Source: Siderastrea radians
Taxonomy: Eukaryota; Cnidaria; Anthozoa; Scleractinia; Rhizangiidae
Assembly (NCBI GenBank): GCA_964017195.1
Contig: OZ024887.1
Location: forward strand, 6,145,959 to 6,209,958
DNA: 64,000 bases
Reading direction: 5' to 3'
A program made the position numbers and the translations under genes. The notes beneath the pieces are model-generated. The model was not told where the DNA came from. It saw only the letters and a list, made by a program, of their open reading frames with translations, and ran no database searches. Below, piece by piece: positions 25,299-37,299 of the stretch; the first letter of the stretch is position 1; each line of letters begins with the position of its first letter.

Positions 25299-25614
25299 TA
25301 ACGGGGGAAAAAATCTGAATTTCTTTTGAGGCTTGGGCTGAGATAGAGTTTTGACACTGAGCCGCACAAACACTGGTAACACAGCCCTACGTACCCCGAC
25401 CCACCCTTCCATATATTCCCTGGACAACAAGTGCATTTCTCTAACGAAACAGACCTCGAGCAGCTGTTCTGTTTTCCTCAGATCCTACATGCTAGTGGAA
25501 AAGTGTAAATTGTGCAAATCAACGGTAAAAATAAGGAGGTATGGAGAGGGAGGAAATTGCCTTTCAGCGCTACTCTTACGGCGGCTTCGCGGCCTTGACA
25601 CCCTTGGCACTTCG

Positions 25615-26640
25615 ATTCGTACAGCGCCCGAAATAATCCTGACCCGAAATGATCCCCGTTCTTTCCACGCTGAACCTGGAATGATCCCCAAGTAATTTTA
25701 GGAATGGAATAGCGTATGGATCTTACTAAGAAATTGAGGTAAATTCTGATCATTCATTGTATGCCGAGTTCCAAAAGTACTCGAGAAATGTCTCTTTTTT
25801 CTGACATTTTTCATATCCTTCTTAGCCTAAATCACTTTTTTCTTCAAATTTTCTAATGCTTTCTTCGTTTATCATAATTAACAAAATTATAATTTACAAT
25901 AAAAAACGGACTCCAAAGAAATTGATCGAGAGCTAGGTTCAATAACAAAATCGATATCAGCCTTCAGCCGAAGGCGCGTAAATGCTGGGTACTGGGCGTA
26001 CATTGACCTACCTACGGACGGACGGCGGAAACGTAACTGGCTTTACGTGCATAAATAAATTTAAAGACAATCCACGAACGGCTTACGTTAATGTAAAGCC
26101 TTGAGCGCTGTTCAACTTTGTACGCTTAAAAAAGTTCGTTGAGAGCAGTTGTGCCCGATTACCCCGCGTGATTCGTTTTATCTTAAGTTATCTAGCAATG
26201 TTTACTGGGGTTAAGTTCTATTTGTGTCCATAACAACGAACTCGGCTAAGCGTTCAAAATGTTTAAGTTCATTTTTTGTCAAAGTATTAAAAGCGAGGAT
26301 TAACACTGTTTTGTTTTATTTTAATATTGTCACCAGTTACAATTCAAGATGTATATACTACACCACATTTCATTTACACACTGATCATTTTTTCCCAGTT
26401 CGTTGAAAAATACTTCTGAAAACTGCAAATAATCTTAAGTGAATAATACTTGAAGTTTTTCAATTTCATTTGTTTTGATCACTTCACAATCCCTTGGTTT
26501 AAACACCATTCCTGAAATTACTTGGGGATCATTTCGGGGTCAGCGTGCCAAAAAATGGAGATCATTTCGGGGTTGGGGTCGTTTCGGTGTCGCTTTGGGG
26601 ATCTGGGTTTGGGGATCATTTCAGAAGCTCTACAGATCTT
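25615..26640. repeat. Inverted pair carrying GGGATCATTTCGGG repeats
   Basis: The block at about 25615-25715 is complementary to that at 26505-26640. Both carry GGGGATCATTTCGGG-type words and the word AAAATTACTTGGGGATC or a close variant. The roughly 800 bp between are unrecognised. It ends shortly upstream of SDR copy 1. A related tandem of GGGATCATTTGCGGTC lies at 63210-63320. Confidence 0.6.
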
Positions 26641-26720
26641 CTCGTGATCTCTTCGGGCTGAAAAAAGTCATTGATAATGGAGAGACTGCTTAGCAGTCTG
26701 CTTACGAACTCCTCGCCTCA

Positions 26721-26864
26721 GGTTTCCGGAATGACAACTACCAGTGTTTAACGGTAGTTCGTGTCGTGCAACAATCAGGGGAGAGTCTGCCATATGAGTT
26801 CCGTCACACAATGTAGTGCCTTTCAACGGATTAAAACTTTTCGCAATTTTAGCCGCGTACAGCG
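26721..26864 (+). promoter_or_regulatory. Conserved upstream block of SDR copy 1
   Basis: The sequence before the ATG at 26865 aligns by eye with the region upstream of SDR copy 3. Shared words in order include CAGTGTTTAAC (TAGTGTTTAAC in copy 3), AACAATCA, GAGAGTCTG, GAGTTCCGTCACACAAT and TTCGCAATTT. It probably spans the core promoter and 5' UTR. No TATA box was assigned. Confidence 0.5.
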
Positions 26865-29800
26865 ATGGCTCTATCAAAGCCTCCGTTAGACGCTGAATAT
26901 ACTAAAGGACGATTTACTGGTAAGATTGCTATCATAACAGGTGGAGCATTGGGGATCGGACGAGCTACTGTGCACAGATTTGTGAACGACGGAGCTACAG
27001 TAACAGTGTTTGATATCAACGAATCAGGTGGTAATCAAATACAGTCTGAACTCACAGCGGCTGGGTATAATGTGAAGTTTTATCGAGTGGATGTGGCCGT
27101 TAAAGAACAGTGTCTGGAGGCGGTGAAGAAAGTTGGCGAAAAAAACGAAGGAAAAATTCATTTTCTTGTGAATAACGCAGGTATCGGAGCACCCTGTAAA
27201 GGTGAGGTGTATCCCTGAGCATTTGCAAAATATGAGAAGATAGTCTGCTGTACGGGCCTTTTTTGGTCAGTGAGCGCCAGATGATATTAATTCGTAAGTG
27301 CGCCATCTTGAAATAGGAAAAACTATAAGAGAAGCGAAGCGAAAGGGGTGTGCCCGCGGAGGCTGTGAAATCGGGATACAGCAAGGGACAGACTGCAAAA
27401 CCGTATAAGAATGCATCCTGCTCTTTCAATAGTCCCTTTCTTGAATATACGTAAGGCCCTGTTTATGTGGGGAAAAGTTGTCCCGGGTACCTGTGACAAC
27501 CCTGACCTACCGGAGACAACTTAACTGAGCGTTTGTATTATAAAGATTCAAGGTCGTGCTCACCGAGTTATAGTTGACCCTACTTAATTATTCATTAATT
27601 ACTGTACACTGATTAAGTCACGAAACTCAACAAGCCTTTTTCCTTAGAATTTCTTTCATTAATTTGACCATTGTTGCCTGTGTTTGTGTAAATTTTGCTT
27701 CTTTGATATACATTTTGTTGAATTCATCACTATTAAACCTAAAACAGGACAATACGTATCGCGTGGCATGCAAGAAGTCATCCCAGGTAGGTGACCCAGA
27801 ATGTTTGAAAAAAATGTTCAACCGGTTGAGGTTGAGAGGGTCACCCTATGTACCTTCCAGCTGGGCCAGGTTTCTCATGTAAACGCTTCACTGCACTTTG
27901 TAGGGAAATGTATAAAAAGTTGCTTTGTCAAGGGTAGCTCGGGAAGGAGAGTGACCCATCCACCCGGGGTAACTTTTCTCCAGTAAACAAGGCCTAAAAA
28001 ATTGGATTAATTGGTCTGCCCCCTGTTCAATCATATATGTGTGTCTGTTGGCAAAATAACAATAAATAAAAAGGTAATAATAATAATAATAATAATAATA
28101 AACTTATAGTATACAGATTGCTATTTATGTAGGTAGAATAATCTGGTTTTATGTGGGAACTTATAATCAGAGAATATTATGCCAGATTTTTCTAGGGATG
28201 TAAACTTAACATATTAACCCATGGGCTTATATTTCCTTGGGGAGGGGGAATTATTATCGGAGGGCTTTTGCCAGTGAGATTTGGGGGCTTATATTTAGGA
28301 GAGCTTACCAATAATTTTGGGGGGATGGGGGACTCATTATCAGAATTTACGGTACACTGGGTCTACCCTTGCCTCTCCTTACCCCACCTTGCTGTGGCGC
28401 GATATTTTTAGGGACATTGTATGTGGCATTTAAGCTGAGAAAGAGTACTTTCATGTAGTGCATGAGCCATTAATCACCATAGTTTGAGGGCATTTAATGG
28501 ATAGAGAGTTGTAGAGAGGGGAAGGGACAGTGGGGCAGAAACTTGGAAGAACAGAGGGAGCAGGGAGTGTTGAGGTGGGGGGGGGGGGGGGGAGACAGAG
28601 GGCAGGTAGTGGGATTTCCAAGAGAAATAAGACAAGTTTTGCAATATAGCATGATATTTAGCAGGGACAAAGAGGCAAGAGTCACCAAGAAAGGGGTGTG
28701 AAAGAGAATTAAAGGGTAGAGGACATAGAAGGTTGAGATTGCCTTGTGCTTTCCACATGAAGAGGCCACACACAAGGAAAACAGCAGATATCAAGCAGAA
28801 AAAAGGAGAGAAGGCTAGGGAGACTTGGTGCTCTGCATGCATTTCCTGCTCAGTTGTCAGGCTTCAAGATTCTCGCGGGATGACTGTCACAGACTGTCAC
28901 AGTTGTAACAGTCAGTTCTTCTCTAATTCTGTCTGTAGGTTTGGACTCCTCAAAAGATTACTGGGACAGAGTTTTAGGAGTGAATTTGATTGGTTATTCC
29001 AACATGGTGCAAGCCTGCTATCCATTTATGAAGAAAGGTAAGCCTTGCCATTGCTATGTTATCATTGTGGTATTCTGAATATCTCAGTTTTAGTCCATTT
29101 TCCCTTCTGCATCTTCTGTGTTGCTGGAGTGAAGTGACCGTTGACCCTCAGACTGTTGATTCAAGTGGCAGTAAGGGATACATGGGGTGGGGACAGGGTG
29201 AGGTGAGGACTGACTGTGTTCACATGTACTTTTAAGAGTTGGATGTCCCTTGTTGAGAAGTTAGAAGGGAGGTTTATTAGAAAGGAAGAAAAGAAAGAAG
29301 GGAGAAGGGAAACAAGGAAGGGAGGGAGGAAGGAAAGAGGAAAGGAAGGATAAAAGTTTTGTTAATTAAACTGATATTTTTAAAAGTGGGAAATTGGGCA
29401 TCAACTACATGCAGGCTAAAATGAAACGTATCTGAATTTCTGTTTTTAATCTGCAGCGGCAACCTGGGACTGTACAGTTGTGAACATTAGTAGTGTCCAG
29501 GCCCACCGTGCTCAACCTTATGATTCAGGCTGGACATACCAGGCCAGCAAAGCAGCTATTACAACAATGACAAAATGTATGGCACTGGATCTATCTGCAG
29601 ATGGTATCAGAGTAAACTCTATTAGCCCTGGATATACCTGGACTGAACACGTAAGTCTTGGCTTCTGGATGGATCACAACCTGCAGAGCAGGTCGTCTTG
29701 GTTGAGTGAGCGTTAGCCTCCTATGTAGACGTCCTTGGGGTTCGTCATGCAATCTGTTCCTCCTCATGGAGGTTCGTGGTGGAGGTCAATGTGTGACAAA

Positions 29801-31388
29801 TCCAAAGAGTGTCTTCATTGGAACACTAGATATTCTTTTAATTTGGAACATGGACAAAGACTTACCATAACTCATCATAAAATACTGACCCCTCTCATTG
29901 TTTGTAGCAGTAGACTGTAACAACTGGGCTCCCTAACCTGGGCCCCCTAATTCGCAATAAATATTGGTATTATTGCAATAAAAATTGGTATTACAACTGT
30001 GATGGTCACATCTTCATTTCATTTGTATTTCCACAGTTCACATCATTTTCATTCTATGTTTCATTTCTTTGACAGGTTAAGATGAACTTAATAAATTGGC
30101 TTGTTCCCAATGTGTGGGTCCTCATAGCTCAGTTGTAGAGCACTGCAGCGTGAATGCAGAGGCCACGGGTTCAAGTCCTTTTGAAGCCCTTTTGAAGTAT
30201 TTTTTCAGGCTTAATTCACAATTGCATAAATTGCGATTTACAACTGCAATGGTTACATCCTCATTTTTAACCTGTATAATATTTATTGAAAAAGTCAAAA
30301 CAGTAAATGAATGTAATTTAAGGAGAAATATAGTTGCAAGAAATGTCAAGAAAACTGAGTATGCTACACAAATGAAAAAATATATATATTTAGAGCCGTG
30401 CAAACTTCTTTACCTGCTGCTGTTAATTTGGCTTGTTATGTTTTTTTTTTCAAAGAACAAATTTCAATTTCAACTTTCCCAGGAGGCTGATGCTTTTTTC
30501 GTAAACCAGAATTAAAAAAAAAAGAGAGCATTTGCTTTTCTACCATGCAAGCTGAGGTTTCTTGGTTGCCCTGTGTGCTGGCAGTCGAATAACTAACATG
30601 CCGGGGGGGGGAGGGGAGGACAAAATACGTTTTGTACGTTTTATACCCGGAGGTTGAAACCCTTACCCTTTAATATACTAATTTTTACTAAAATGGTACC
30701 CCTTTCATATACCTAGAGCAAAATTGCACCCCTTTCTTATACCTCAAGATTAAACCAAAACAACAGACTTTCTTGTAATCACCACGTTTTTCCCCGGTTT
30801 TCAGTCGTTCTGATTCAGTTGCATAGTCATTTCTGCCAAAATGTGGCACCCTTTGATATCTTTTGCTTTAGCCACCATTTCTTCCACTTTACGGCTGATT
30901 TTGTGACCCTTTCAGATACTAAAATGGCAATTTTCCCTACCCTTTAATATACTGCGAGCTTAAAAAAGGCAGCCCTTTCGGGGGGGGAGCCTCCCCATAT
31001 AGCCCACTACAGGGAGTACCCCCCCTGGGCTAAGGAGTCCTCCCTAACATATGTAGGGTGACCAAGAAACCCTCTGCTTGCAGGGCACTAATTCTCTGAC
31101 TAGTGAACAGCTATGTTAGCAATTAGGAGAGGAATCATGTATACCCAAATATTGATTTTTCAGGCGGCAAGAAACTTTGGAGACAGAAAGAAATGGGAGC
31201 CAACCATTGGCAAACGAATTATGAGCCGGCGTTTCTGTGAGCCTGCAGAAATAGCAGCGGCTATCGCCTTCCTGTGTAGTAAAGATGCTTCATATATCAC
31301 TGGCACAGAATTGGCGGTCGATGGAGGCTATTTGGCGTTGGGTCCCGAGGCACTTGGAGATGAGTCATCAAGCACACACAAGGCGTAA
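26865..31388 (+). CDS. Short-chain dehydrogenase/reductase, copy 1, intact
   Basis: Exons 26865-27201, 28939-29037, 29457-29650 and 31164-31388 join in frame to 284 residues. It is a classical NAD(P)-dependent SDR oxidoreductase. The cofactor motif TGGALGIG is at 25-32 and NNAG at 103-106. The catalytic Asn is in VNLIG (128), the Ser in NISS (158), and Tyr173 and Lys177 are in YQASK. NSISPG follows, and a C-terminal [11 protein letters not shown] completes the fold. The acidic residue ending the second strand (VFDIN) suggests NAD(H) preference. The substrate cannot be told. Leu29 replaces the Ser seen in copies 2 and 3. The start is supported by conservation of MALSKPPLD in all three copies. 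Intron 3 carries a tRNA-like sequence. No signal peptide is seen, so a soluble intracellular enzyme is likely. Confidence 0.9.
27202..28938. other. Intron 1 of SDR copy 1, no further gene
   Basis: Contains an ATA/TAA microsatellite (about 28074-28100) and a poly-G run near 28577-28592. The C/T-rich antisense open frames at 28474-28842 are low-complexity and not considered genes. Confidence 0.6.
30116..30190 (+). repeat. tRNA-like sequence, probable SINE head or tRNA pseudogene
   Basis: It has an A-box-like TAGCTCAGTTGTAGAGCA and a B-box-like GGGTTCAAGTCC at tRNA spacing. An anticodon stem CTGCA/TGCAG closes a seven-base loop GCGTGAA (anticodon position GTG). The base before the anticodon is C instead of T, the T stem is weak, and the acceptor ends do not pair. 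I therefore read it as a tRNA-derived SINE or pseudogene in intron 3 of SDR copy 1. Confidence 0.6.
30601..31030. mobile_element. Possible MITE bounded by poly-G/poly-C ends
   Basis: CCGGGGGGGGGAGGGG near 30602 and GTACCCCCCCTGGGC near 31017 are roughly complementary. Internal repeats read ACCCTTTAATATAC and ACCCCTTTCATATACC. The similar G-rich edge CCCGGGGGGTACTCTGG occurs near 50709. Boundaries are uncertain. Confidence 0.4.
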
Positions 31389-31737
31389 CCTGTCTGGCTG
31401 AAAGCACAGCAATAAGGGGTCCTGGGTGTAAAGTCAACAGCATACAAAAGTCAACAACAAAAGACAATTATAAGAAATAATTTTCACTTGATGATTCTTG
31501 AGGAAAAGAAACGAGAAGCTGTTCCTGATGGTCTACGCGTCAAGTTGTAAACTTATTAATAATTCACGGCGAAAATTAAAAAAAATGTGAATGTTTAAAC
31601 CCTTTGTTGACCGCCACCTAAGAGTTGTGGTGGATGGATGGACGGACGGAAGGATTAAACTCACGGTTGTCTTATCAAAAAACTTTGCAAAGTAATTTGT
31701 TCTACGTAACAGCCGTGCATAAATTACAATAATACTG
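31389..31737. other. 3' flank of SDR copy 1, no gene seen
   Basis: Presumed 3' UTR and spacer. No canonical AATAAA close to the stop codon was identified. Confidence 0.4.
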
Positions 31738-31983
31738 TTAATCTATATGGACAAACAAATGTAAAGTATCAAATGTAATCATTGAGCGATTTATTATTTT
31801 TTTCTTAGAAACGTCCAGGAATCTCCTCCATAAGACTGGACGAAGAGAATTCCAGGCCTTGGCTCCTGAATATGCGGAACTATTCTTATAATAGTTTGTT
31901 CTGGTTTTTGGAAGTTCGAGGTTTGGTTTGGAAGTTCGGACGCTGTAATTAGTTAGGCTCTTAAAAGTGATCATAACTGACAA
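31738..31983 (-). pseudogene. LINE reverse-transcriptase C-terminal fragment
   Basis: The minus strand reads LELPKTRTNYYKNSSAYSGA followed by KAWNSL, the conserved region at the end of many non-LTR retrotransposon reverse transcriptases. The fragment is short and ends in a stop. No other part of the element is joined to it. Confidence 0.65.
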
Positions 31984-32066
31984 ACGGGAAGGACAGAAGC
32001 CATTGACTACTTTGAAAATATGTTCTGTGCACTGATCACGGAATGGTCTGAAAAGGCTCGGTTTTT

Positions 32067-32405
32067 AAGGTAAGGTGCCTCCTTATACAAACGTATTTTT
32101 GCGTGGTTTACGACTATGTGGGAAAAGCAGATCTTGCCAACGGCTGTTGGAATCCAAAAAGAAAACTGGAGCTAATCACGCAGTTTTCAGAGGTAATTAA
32201 GCGCTGATATGAAAAAAGAAATGCCATTATCATGGATTGTAAAGCCTTTAAGAATTTTAGTTGTTCTGCTATCTCTGAAAAATTCACGGTTGTCCCCAGT
32301 TTTCTGCTTGGATTAGAATAGCGCTTGCTAAGATCTGCTTTTCCCGCATAGCGATAAGCTGTGCAAAAATATCATTATTGTGTTAGGAGGTACCGTCCTT
32401 AAGAA
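32067..32405. mobile_element. Hairpin MITE of about 340 bp
   Basis: TTAAGGTAAGGTGCCTCC at the left is complementary to GGAGGTACCGTCCTTAA at the right. The inner part GGGAAAAGCAGATCTT also pairs with AAGATCTGCTTTTCCC. Arms are about 90 bp with an unrelated loop. Confidence 0.65.
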
Positions 32406-32739
32406 ATGAATCCAAATGCTTTTTTATTTTTTAAACAATAGAATATGCGCTAAGTATACACTGCCCACGTATTTTTACTGCGCTACAGACTTCATTTGTT
32501 GCCGTATCACGCGACGTTCTCGTGTTGCTCTGACAGTGCGTGAAGTTTGTGATGGGTATCTGTCAAGAGTTTCAGTGTTTTCCTCACAAATTTCTACTCC
32601 ATATTCAGCATTAACTTTATGACAATCTGGGTTTTTTATTCATACACGGGAAATCATCAGTACAAATATGCTAAAGCTATTATGAAAATATCCTAATATA
32701 AGCTACAAAATTCAACTGGTTTACATGATTACCGTTGTG

Positions 32740-33215
32740 GGAGCCTAAAGAAGAAAAGTAAGCTTTCACCTTCTTTTTGAAAACCCCCAGAGAGTTACAT
32801 TCCCTAAGATCCTGTGGCAGAGAATTCCATAAAGCGGCACCACTACAGGAGCCAAGCTGCGCTTCAGGTACTCTGTTCTAGGCTTAGGCAATATAAAGTT
32901 TGTTTGTCGAGTTTCTTAACCCACAATTAGTATTGAATTTGTAAAACTTAGTGTGGAGATACACTGGAGTGAGATCATGTTAAGACTTGAAAACCATGAT
33001 GGCCTTGTAGTTTTGTCGGTTGGAGATCAACTTTTCCCACCCAAGTGCGTCTAGAAGAGGAGAAGAACTAACTTCATAGCTAGATTTTGTTGTGACCCTG
33101 GCAGCACTATTTTGGAGTTTCTGAAGCTTTTCAGTTAATCAGTAATTATTTATGCCATCCCAGACTGTGTAGCAATCCTTATCTATGCCTTATCTATGAA
33201 GGTAATATCATAAGC
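32740..33215 (-). pseudogene. LINE reverse-transcriptase 3' portion, decayed
   Basis: Read on the minus strand, the order is LQKLQNSAARV, SSPLLDALGWEKL, a lysine/tyrosine-rich stretch, CGLRNS, and ALWNSLPQDLRECNS followed by FKKKVK. This order is that of the C-terminal part of non-LTR retrotransposon polyproteins. Several in-frame stops interrupt it. The upstream polymerase core is absent, as expected for a 5'-truncated or decayed copy. Confidence 0.75.
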
Positions 33216-33791
33216 AACAATATTGAACCAAGAGAAATCTAATGGAGAACTCACTCGCGCCAAAAGATCACTGAAGAGAACAGTTGTCGTTAAATTTCAA
33301 AACAACTTGACTTCAACTAACAAGCGGCCGCCCTTTGTTTTTTACCGTGAATACTGGAACGGAAGACTATCGGAGATGGATAAGAAAGGGTTGCTGTTAC
33401 CCCCTACTCCACGAACTGAGTCCTTTTGGGACTATCAGAGACATTAGACCCTGGCAAAGAGTGAGCCACGTGACCTTAAATTTAACCAACAATAAGCTTT
33501 TCGCCATTTTGAAATAATTAGTATCTCCAATAAATTTGGCGTAGAGAAGACCTTGGGAACGAGATTTGTTTAATCGCTGAGTTAATTATTAGTTCACCTG
33601 AGTTGTGCCGCCATCTTGGACACAGAGAACTCGGAAAACAAAAATGTTCAAAACTGCCGAGAGGGAAGTTTGGGGTAGTGTTTGTACCCTCTTTTGATTT
33701 TGCTCATCGTGTTGTTTAAGATCGCGGCCGAACCAGCCAACGATCGAAATCAACAAACACACGGGAAACCAGGGGATTATAATCAATCTAA

Positions 33792-34566
33792 GGGACTGTT
33801 CGTTATTTATGCCTAAGGGGGGGGGGCGGTGTTTAGAGTGGGGTAAATACAGTAGAAATAAGGGGGGGGTAAACTTTTAGAAACTGTTGTTTCAACACTT
33901 GTGTAGCCATTTTGCAGACATATTTAAAAAGTTGATCTCTGTTTCGAGAATTCTATTTCCAAAGAACCTGGTCTTTATAGTTTGAAAAGCCAAGAAAATG
34001 TGAGTAGCGTTATTTAAAGGTTCCAATATATAACTTATTAAATCCCTTTAAAATACATGCAATCTGACATTTAATATTAGCAAAACCCACACATGTGTCA
34101 TTTGCCGGGGCCAGTTGTAGTTTACAGTATTGTAGTGCGTACGTATATACATGTAGCCATCCTCAAAGAGCAAATCTGGTTCAAGCCTTGCAATGAACTT
34201 CTTACAAACTTTCGTACCGTTGATTTCTCTCTCGAATCGGATCTTCTCTGGGCGCACGTTAATACCGGCGCTGCAAATTTACTTTCCTTGCTGAGTGCTT
34301 CCATACTGTACGATCACAAATGACCTCGCACTGGATTTCGGTTTATCGGCACGCGGCCAGAACACATGTTGTACGCAATTTCACAATTGTAAGCACGTCG
34401 CGTCTTGAGGGTAGGGGAGGGGGGGGGGGTACAATTTTGAAACTTTCACACAAAACGGGGGGTAATTTTTTCAAATACCCACTTTCGGGGAGGGGTAAAT
34501 TTTTCATATGTCTGAATTGGTTGAAAATCACCGACCCCCCCTTAGCCATAAATAACGAACAGTCCC
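33792..34566. mobile_element. 775-bp MITE with GGGACTGTTCGTTATTTATG ends
   Basis: The left end GGGACTGTTCGTTATTTATG and the right end CATAAATAACGAACAGTCCC are exact complements. TAA flanks both ends (33789-33791 and 34567-34569), the duplication expected of PIF/Harbinger elements. Subterminal poly-G and poly-C tracts are present. Open frames inside look incidental. Confidence 0.85.
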
Positions 34567-34861
34567 TAAATTCACAAATATTTGCCCTGGGCTTGCAGAC
34601 TGACGCCCCATCCACACTAATGCCTTTGCATTTAAAAAGGCATACTTTTCTCCTGCGTTTACACTTACCTATCGTAAGGGCCTTTAAGAGTTGGATGGAT
34701 GGATGGGATTTTTCAAAGGAGACGATGACTGTATGAACCTTTTATTTTCAGACAAATAGCGGCGGTAACAACGAGGGGGTAGAGTGTCATAGGGCGCGGT
34801 TTCACCGCGTTAAGAGGTCAGTCACGCAAATAGTTATCTGCATTTCTAGCCCAGCGCAGCG

Positions 34862-36920
34862 ATGGCTCTCTCAAAGCCTCCTTTAGACTCTGAATACACC
34901 AAAGGAAGATTTACTGGTAATATTGCTATCATAACTGGTGGAGCATCGGGGATCGGACGAGCTGCTGTGTACAGATTTGTGAACGACGGAGCTACAGTAG
35001 CAGTGTTTGATATCAACGAATCAGCTGGTAATCAAATGCAGTCTGAACTCACAGCGGCTGGGTATAATGTGAAGTTTTATCGAGTGGATGTATCCGTTAA
35101 AGAACAGTGTGTGGAAGCGGTAAAGAAAGTTGGCGAAGAACACGAAGAAAAAAATTCATTTTCTGGTGAATAATGCAGCGATTGCAATTCCACATAAAGG
35201 TGAGTCGAGGAGCGTATGAAAGAAAGTGGTAATGGTGGTAATATGGGCCAATATCCGAACTGCTAAAGAAGGCTGAAAACAACCATACCTGTTTGTGTAA
35301 ATAGGGAAGGGGACCGGGAATAAGGAGAAGAGATTTTCTGTTTAAACTTACAAAGGTCTAGTAAACTAAAACCAAAAGGTCATAGCTATTGTCACGGCTA
35401 CCATCAAAAACTCTCACATTGACTCGACGTGCGATTGTGTCACACCAAAAGTCACGCAAATGAGTGCATAACAGGAAAACGAAACATCGTGGTAAGCTAA
35501 AAGCAGCAAAACGGCCCAAAACGGCTAAGTAAGTAGTAATGCGTCAACTATAGTGATAGCTCATCTACTCTTGACAGGTGTGTGCAACTGTGCGTTTCGT
35601 CAGTGTGTGATTTTTACGAAAGCTCACAAGGCCATACATCAGAACGCAAGTTGTATTAAAATATAATGAGGATCCTAAATGGTTATCTAAATGATTTATT
35701 TTTCAACAGGCCTGGACTCTTCAAGAGAAGACTGGGATAGAGTTTTAGAAGTGAATGTAATCGGTTACTCCAACATGGTGCAAGCCTGCTATCCGTTTAT
35801 GAAGATAAGATAAGCTCTCGGCACATCCCATAGAGTCCATCTCCACTGAATCAACCAGAAAAACGTCTCAAATTATTAAAAAAAAAATAGGAGCAAAACA
35901 ATAAGGAAGAAGTAATCAAGCAAAAATAAACCAACAAAAAAGCAAGACTTTATTGACGTGATTAGTAATGTCTTTCAATGTCTTCGTTTCAGTCACTCGC
36001 ACAACTCCCTTGAAAATGTCATTCGCACAAATCCCTTGAGAATGTCATTCGCACAAATCCCTCGAAAATGGGTGTCATTTTGAAACGACCGCGATGAGTA
36101 CCACTGACCATTTTTGAACGTCATTCAAGTCTGTGTGGTGTAACTGTTTGTTTGCCTTTTTTTTTGATTCCCCAGCCGCAGCCTGCTCAGTTATAAACCT
36201 AAGCAGTGTCCAGGCCCACCGTGCTAAGCCTGGTGATACCGGCTGGTGGATATACCAGGCGAGCAAAGCTGCTATAACAACGATGACCAAATGTATGGCG
36301 CTGGATCTATCAGCCGATGGAATCAGAGTAAACTCAGTTTGTCCTGGGTAATGAACTGGTAGTTCATTTTTTCTTTTCTCGTCTTTTTTCTTATCTCCAT
36401 CTTTTTAAGAAAGTGAAATTTAGCGAGGGAATCCAGTATGTGATTTTGGGAAGGATGGTGAAGACGTTTTAAACGAATGACGGCACTTGACCTTTCAGGC
36501 AATTGGTTAAGACCAAATCGTTCACCTGCACGATGTCTCAGGAAGCGACACACAAACGTTCAACGTGTTCAACTGACTCCACCCCTCTCCCCACCCCCAC
36601 CCCCACCCCCCACGAATAACTCAGGGAACAAGAAACGTCATTTGGTTCCTTCTACTAGTACTCAAGAACAAATTTTACCTGATCAGATCTGTTTTCTTTT
36701 TGTAGACAGCGAAAAGTCTGGGTGACAGAAAAACATGTGAACCCTCCATTGCCAAGTTTCAGATAAGCCGGCGATTCTGCGAACCTGCAGAGGTAGCAGC
36801 GGCTATGAGATGTGCAGTAGAGATGCTTCATATATAACTGGCACAGAATTGGCGGTTGACGGAGGCTTTTTGGCTTTAGGACCTGAGGCACTTGGAGATG
36901 AGTCATCGAGTACACACTGA
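34862..36920 (+). pseudogene. Short-chain dehydrogenase/reductase, copy 2, broken
   Basis: All four exons of the SDR family are recognisable at 34862-35199, about 35710-35811, about 36177-36349 and about 36706-36920, but the gene is disabled. Exon 1 has an extra A in the run near 35148 (one base longer than in copy 1), which shifts frame and ends at TAA 35171-35173. The donor of exon 2 reads ATAAG in place of GTAAG near 35812. Exon 3 runs into TAA after CPG near 36349 where copies 1 and 3 continue. Exon 4 lacks about a dozen bases near 36810. The cofactor motif TGGASGIG and YQASK are still legible. The conserved upstream block of copies 1 and 3 is absent. The decay is seen directly; loss of function is inferred. 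Confidence 0.9.
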
Positions 36921-37299
36921 TTAAAAATAGCATGTTTGAAGCATTTGGTGATCAGCGTCTGGAGTGGTTACGCATGCTTAGCTCATTAAGTGATCATCAC
37001 GTACTAATAGTTCGTCAAGACTCAACAATTCTCTCAAATCTCGGAAAAACCAAAACATGACTAGCAAAAGTGTACTTATTGTTGACACCAACCGTATGTG
37101 TCAGACACTTTTTCCAAGTTGAAATAAAACGTAAAGAAAAGACATTCCGTTTTGTCCTTGAATAGTTTTTTGCTCTAGCTTGAAAGCCTCCATCTCCTCA
37201 TCCTCTTCTTCTTCTTCGCCGGTTTCCTCTGGTATGTCGTCCACGTGTTCAAACTGTCTGTTCAACAAAAAATGTTCGCTTATCCACGGTAGCTTCCGC

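Noticed and set aside
28474..28842. Pro/Leu-rich minus-strand frame in intron 1 of SDR copy 1
   Set aside because: Low-complexity C/T-rich DNA including a poly-G/poly-C run.
34862..36920. SDR copy 2 as a functional gene with altered splicing
   Set aside because: Four independent lesions in all four exons cannot be avoided by one alternative splice pattern.
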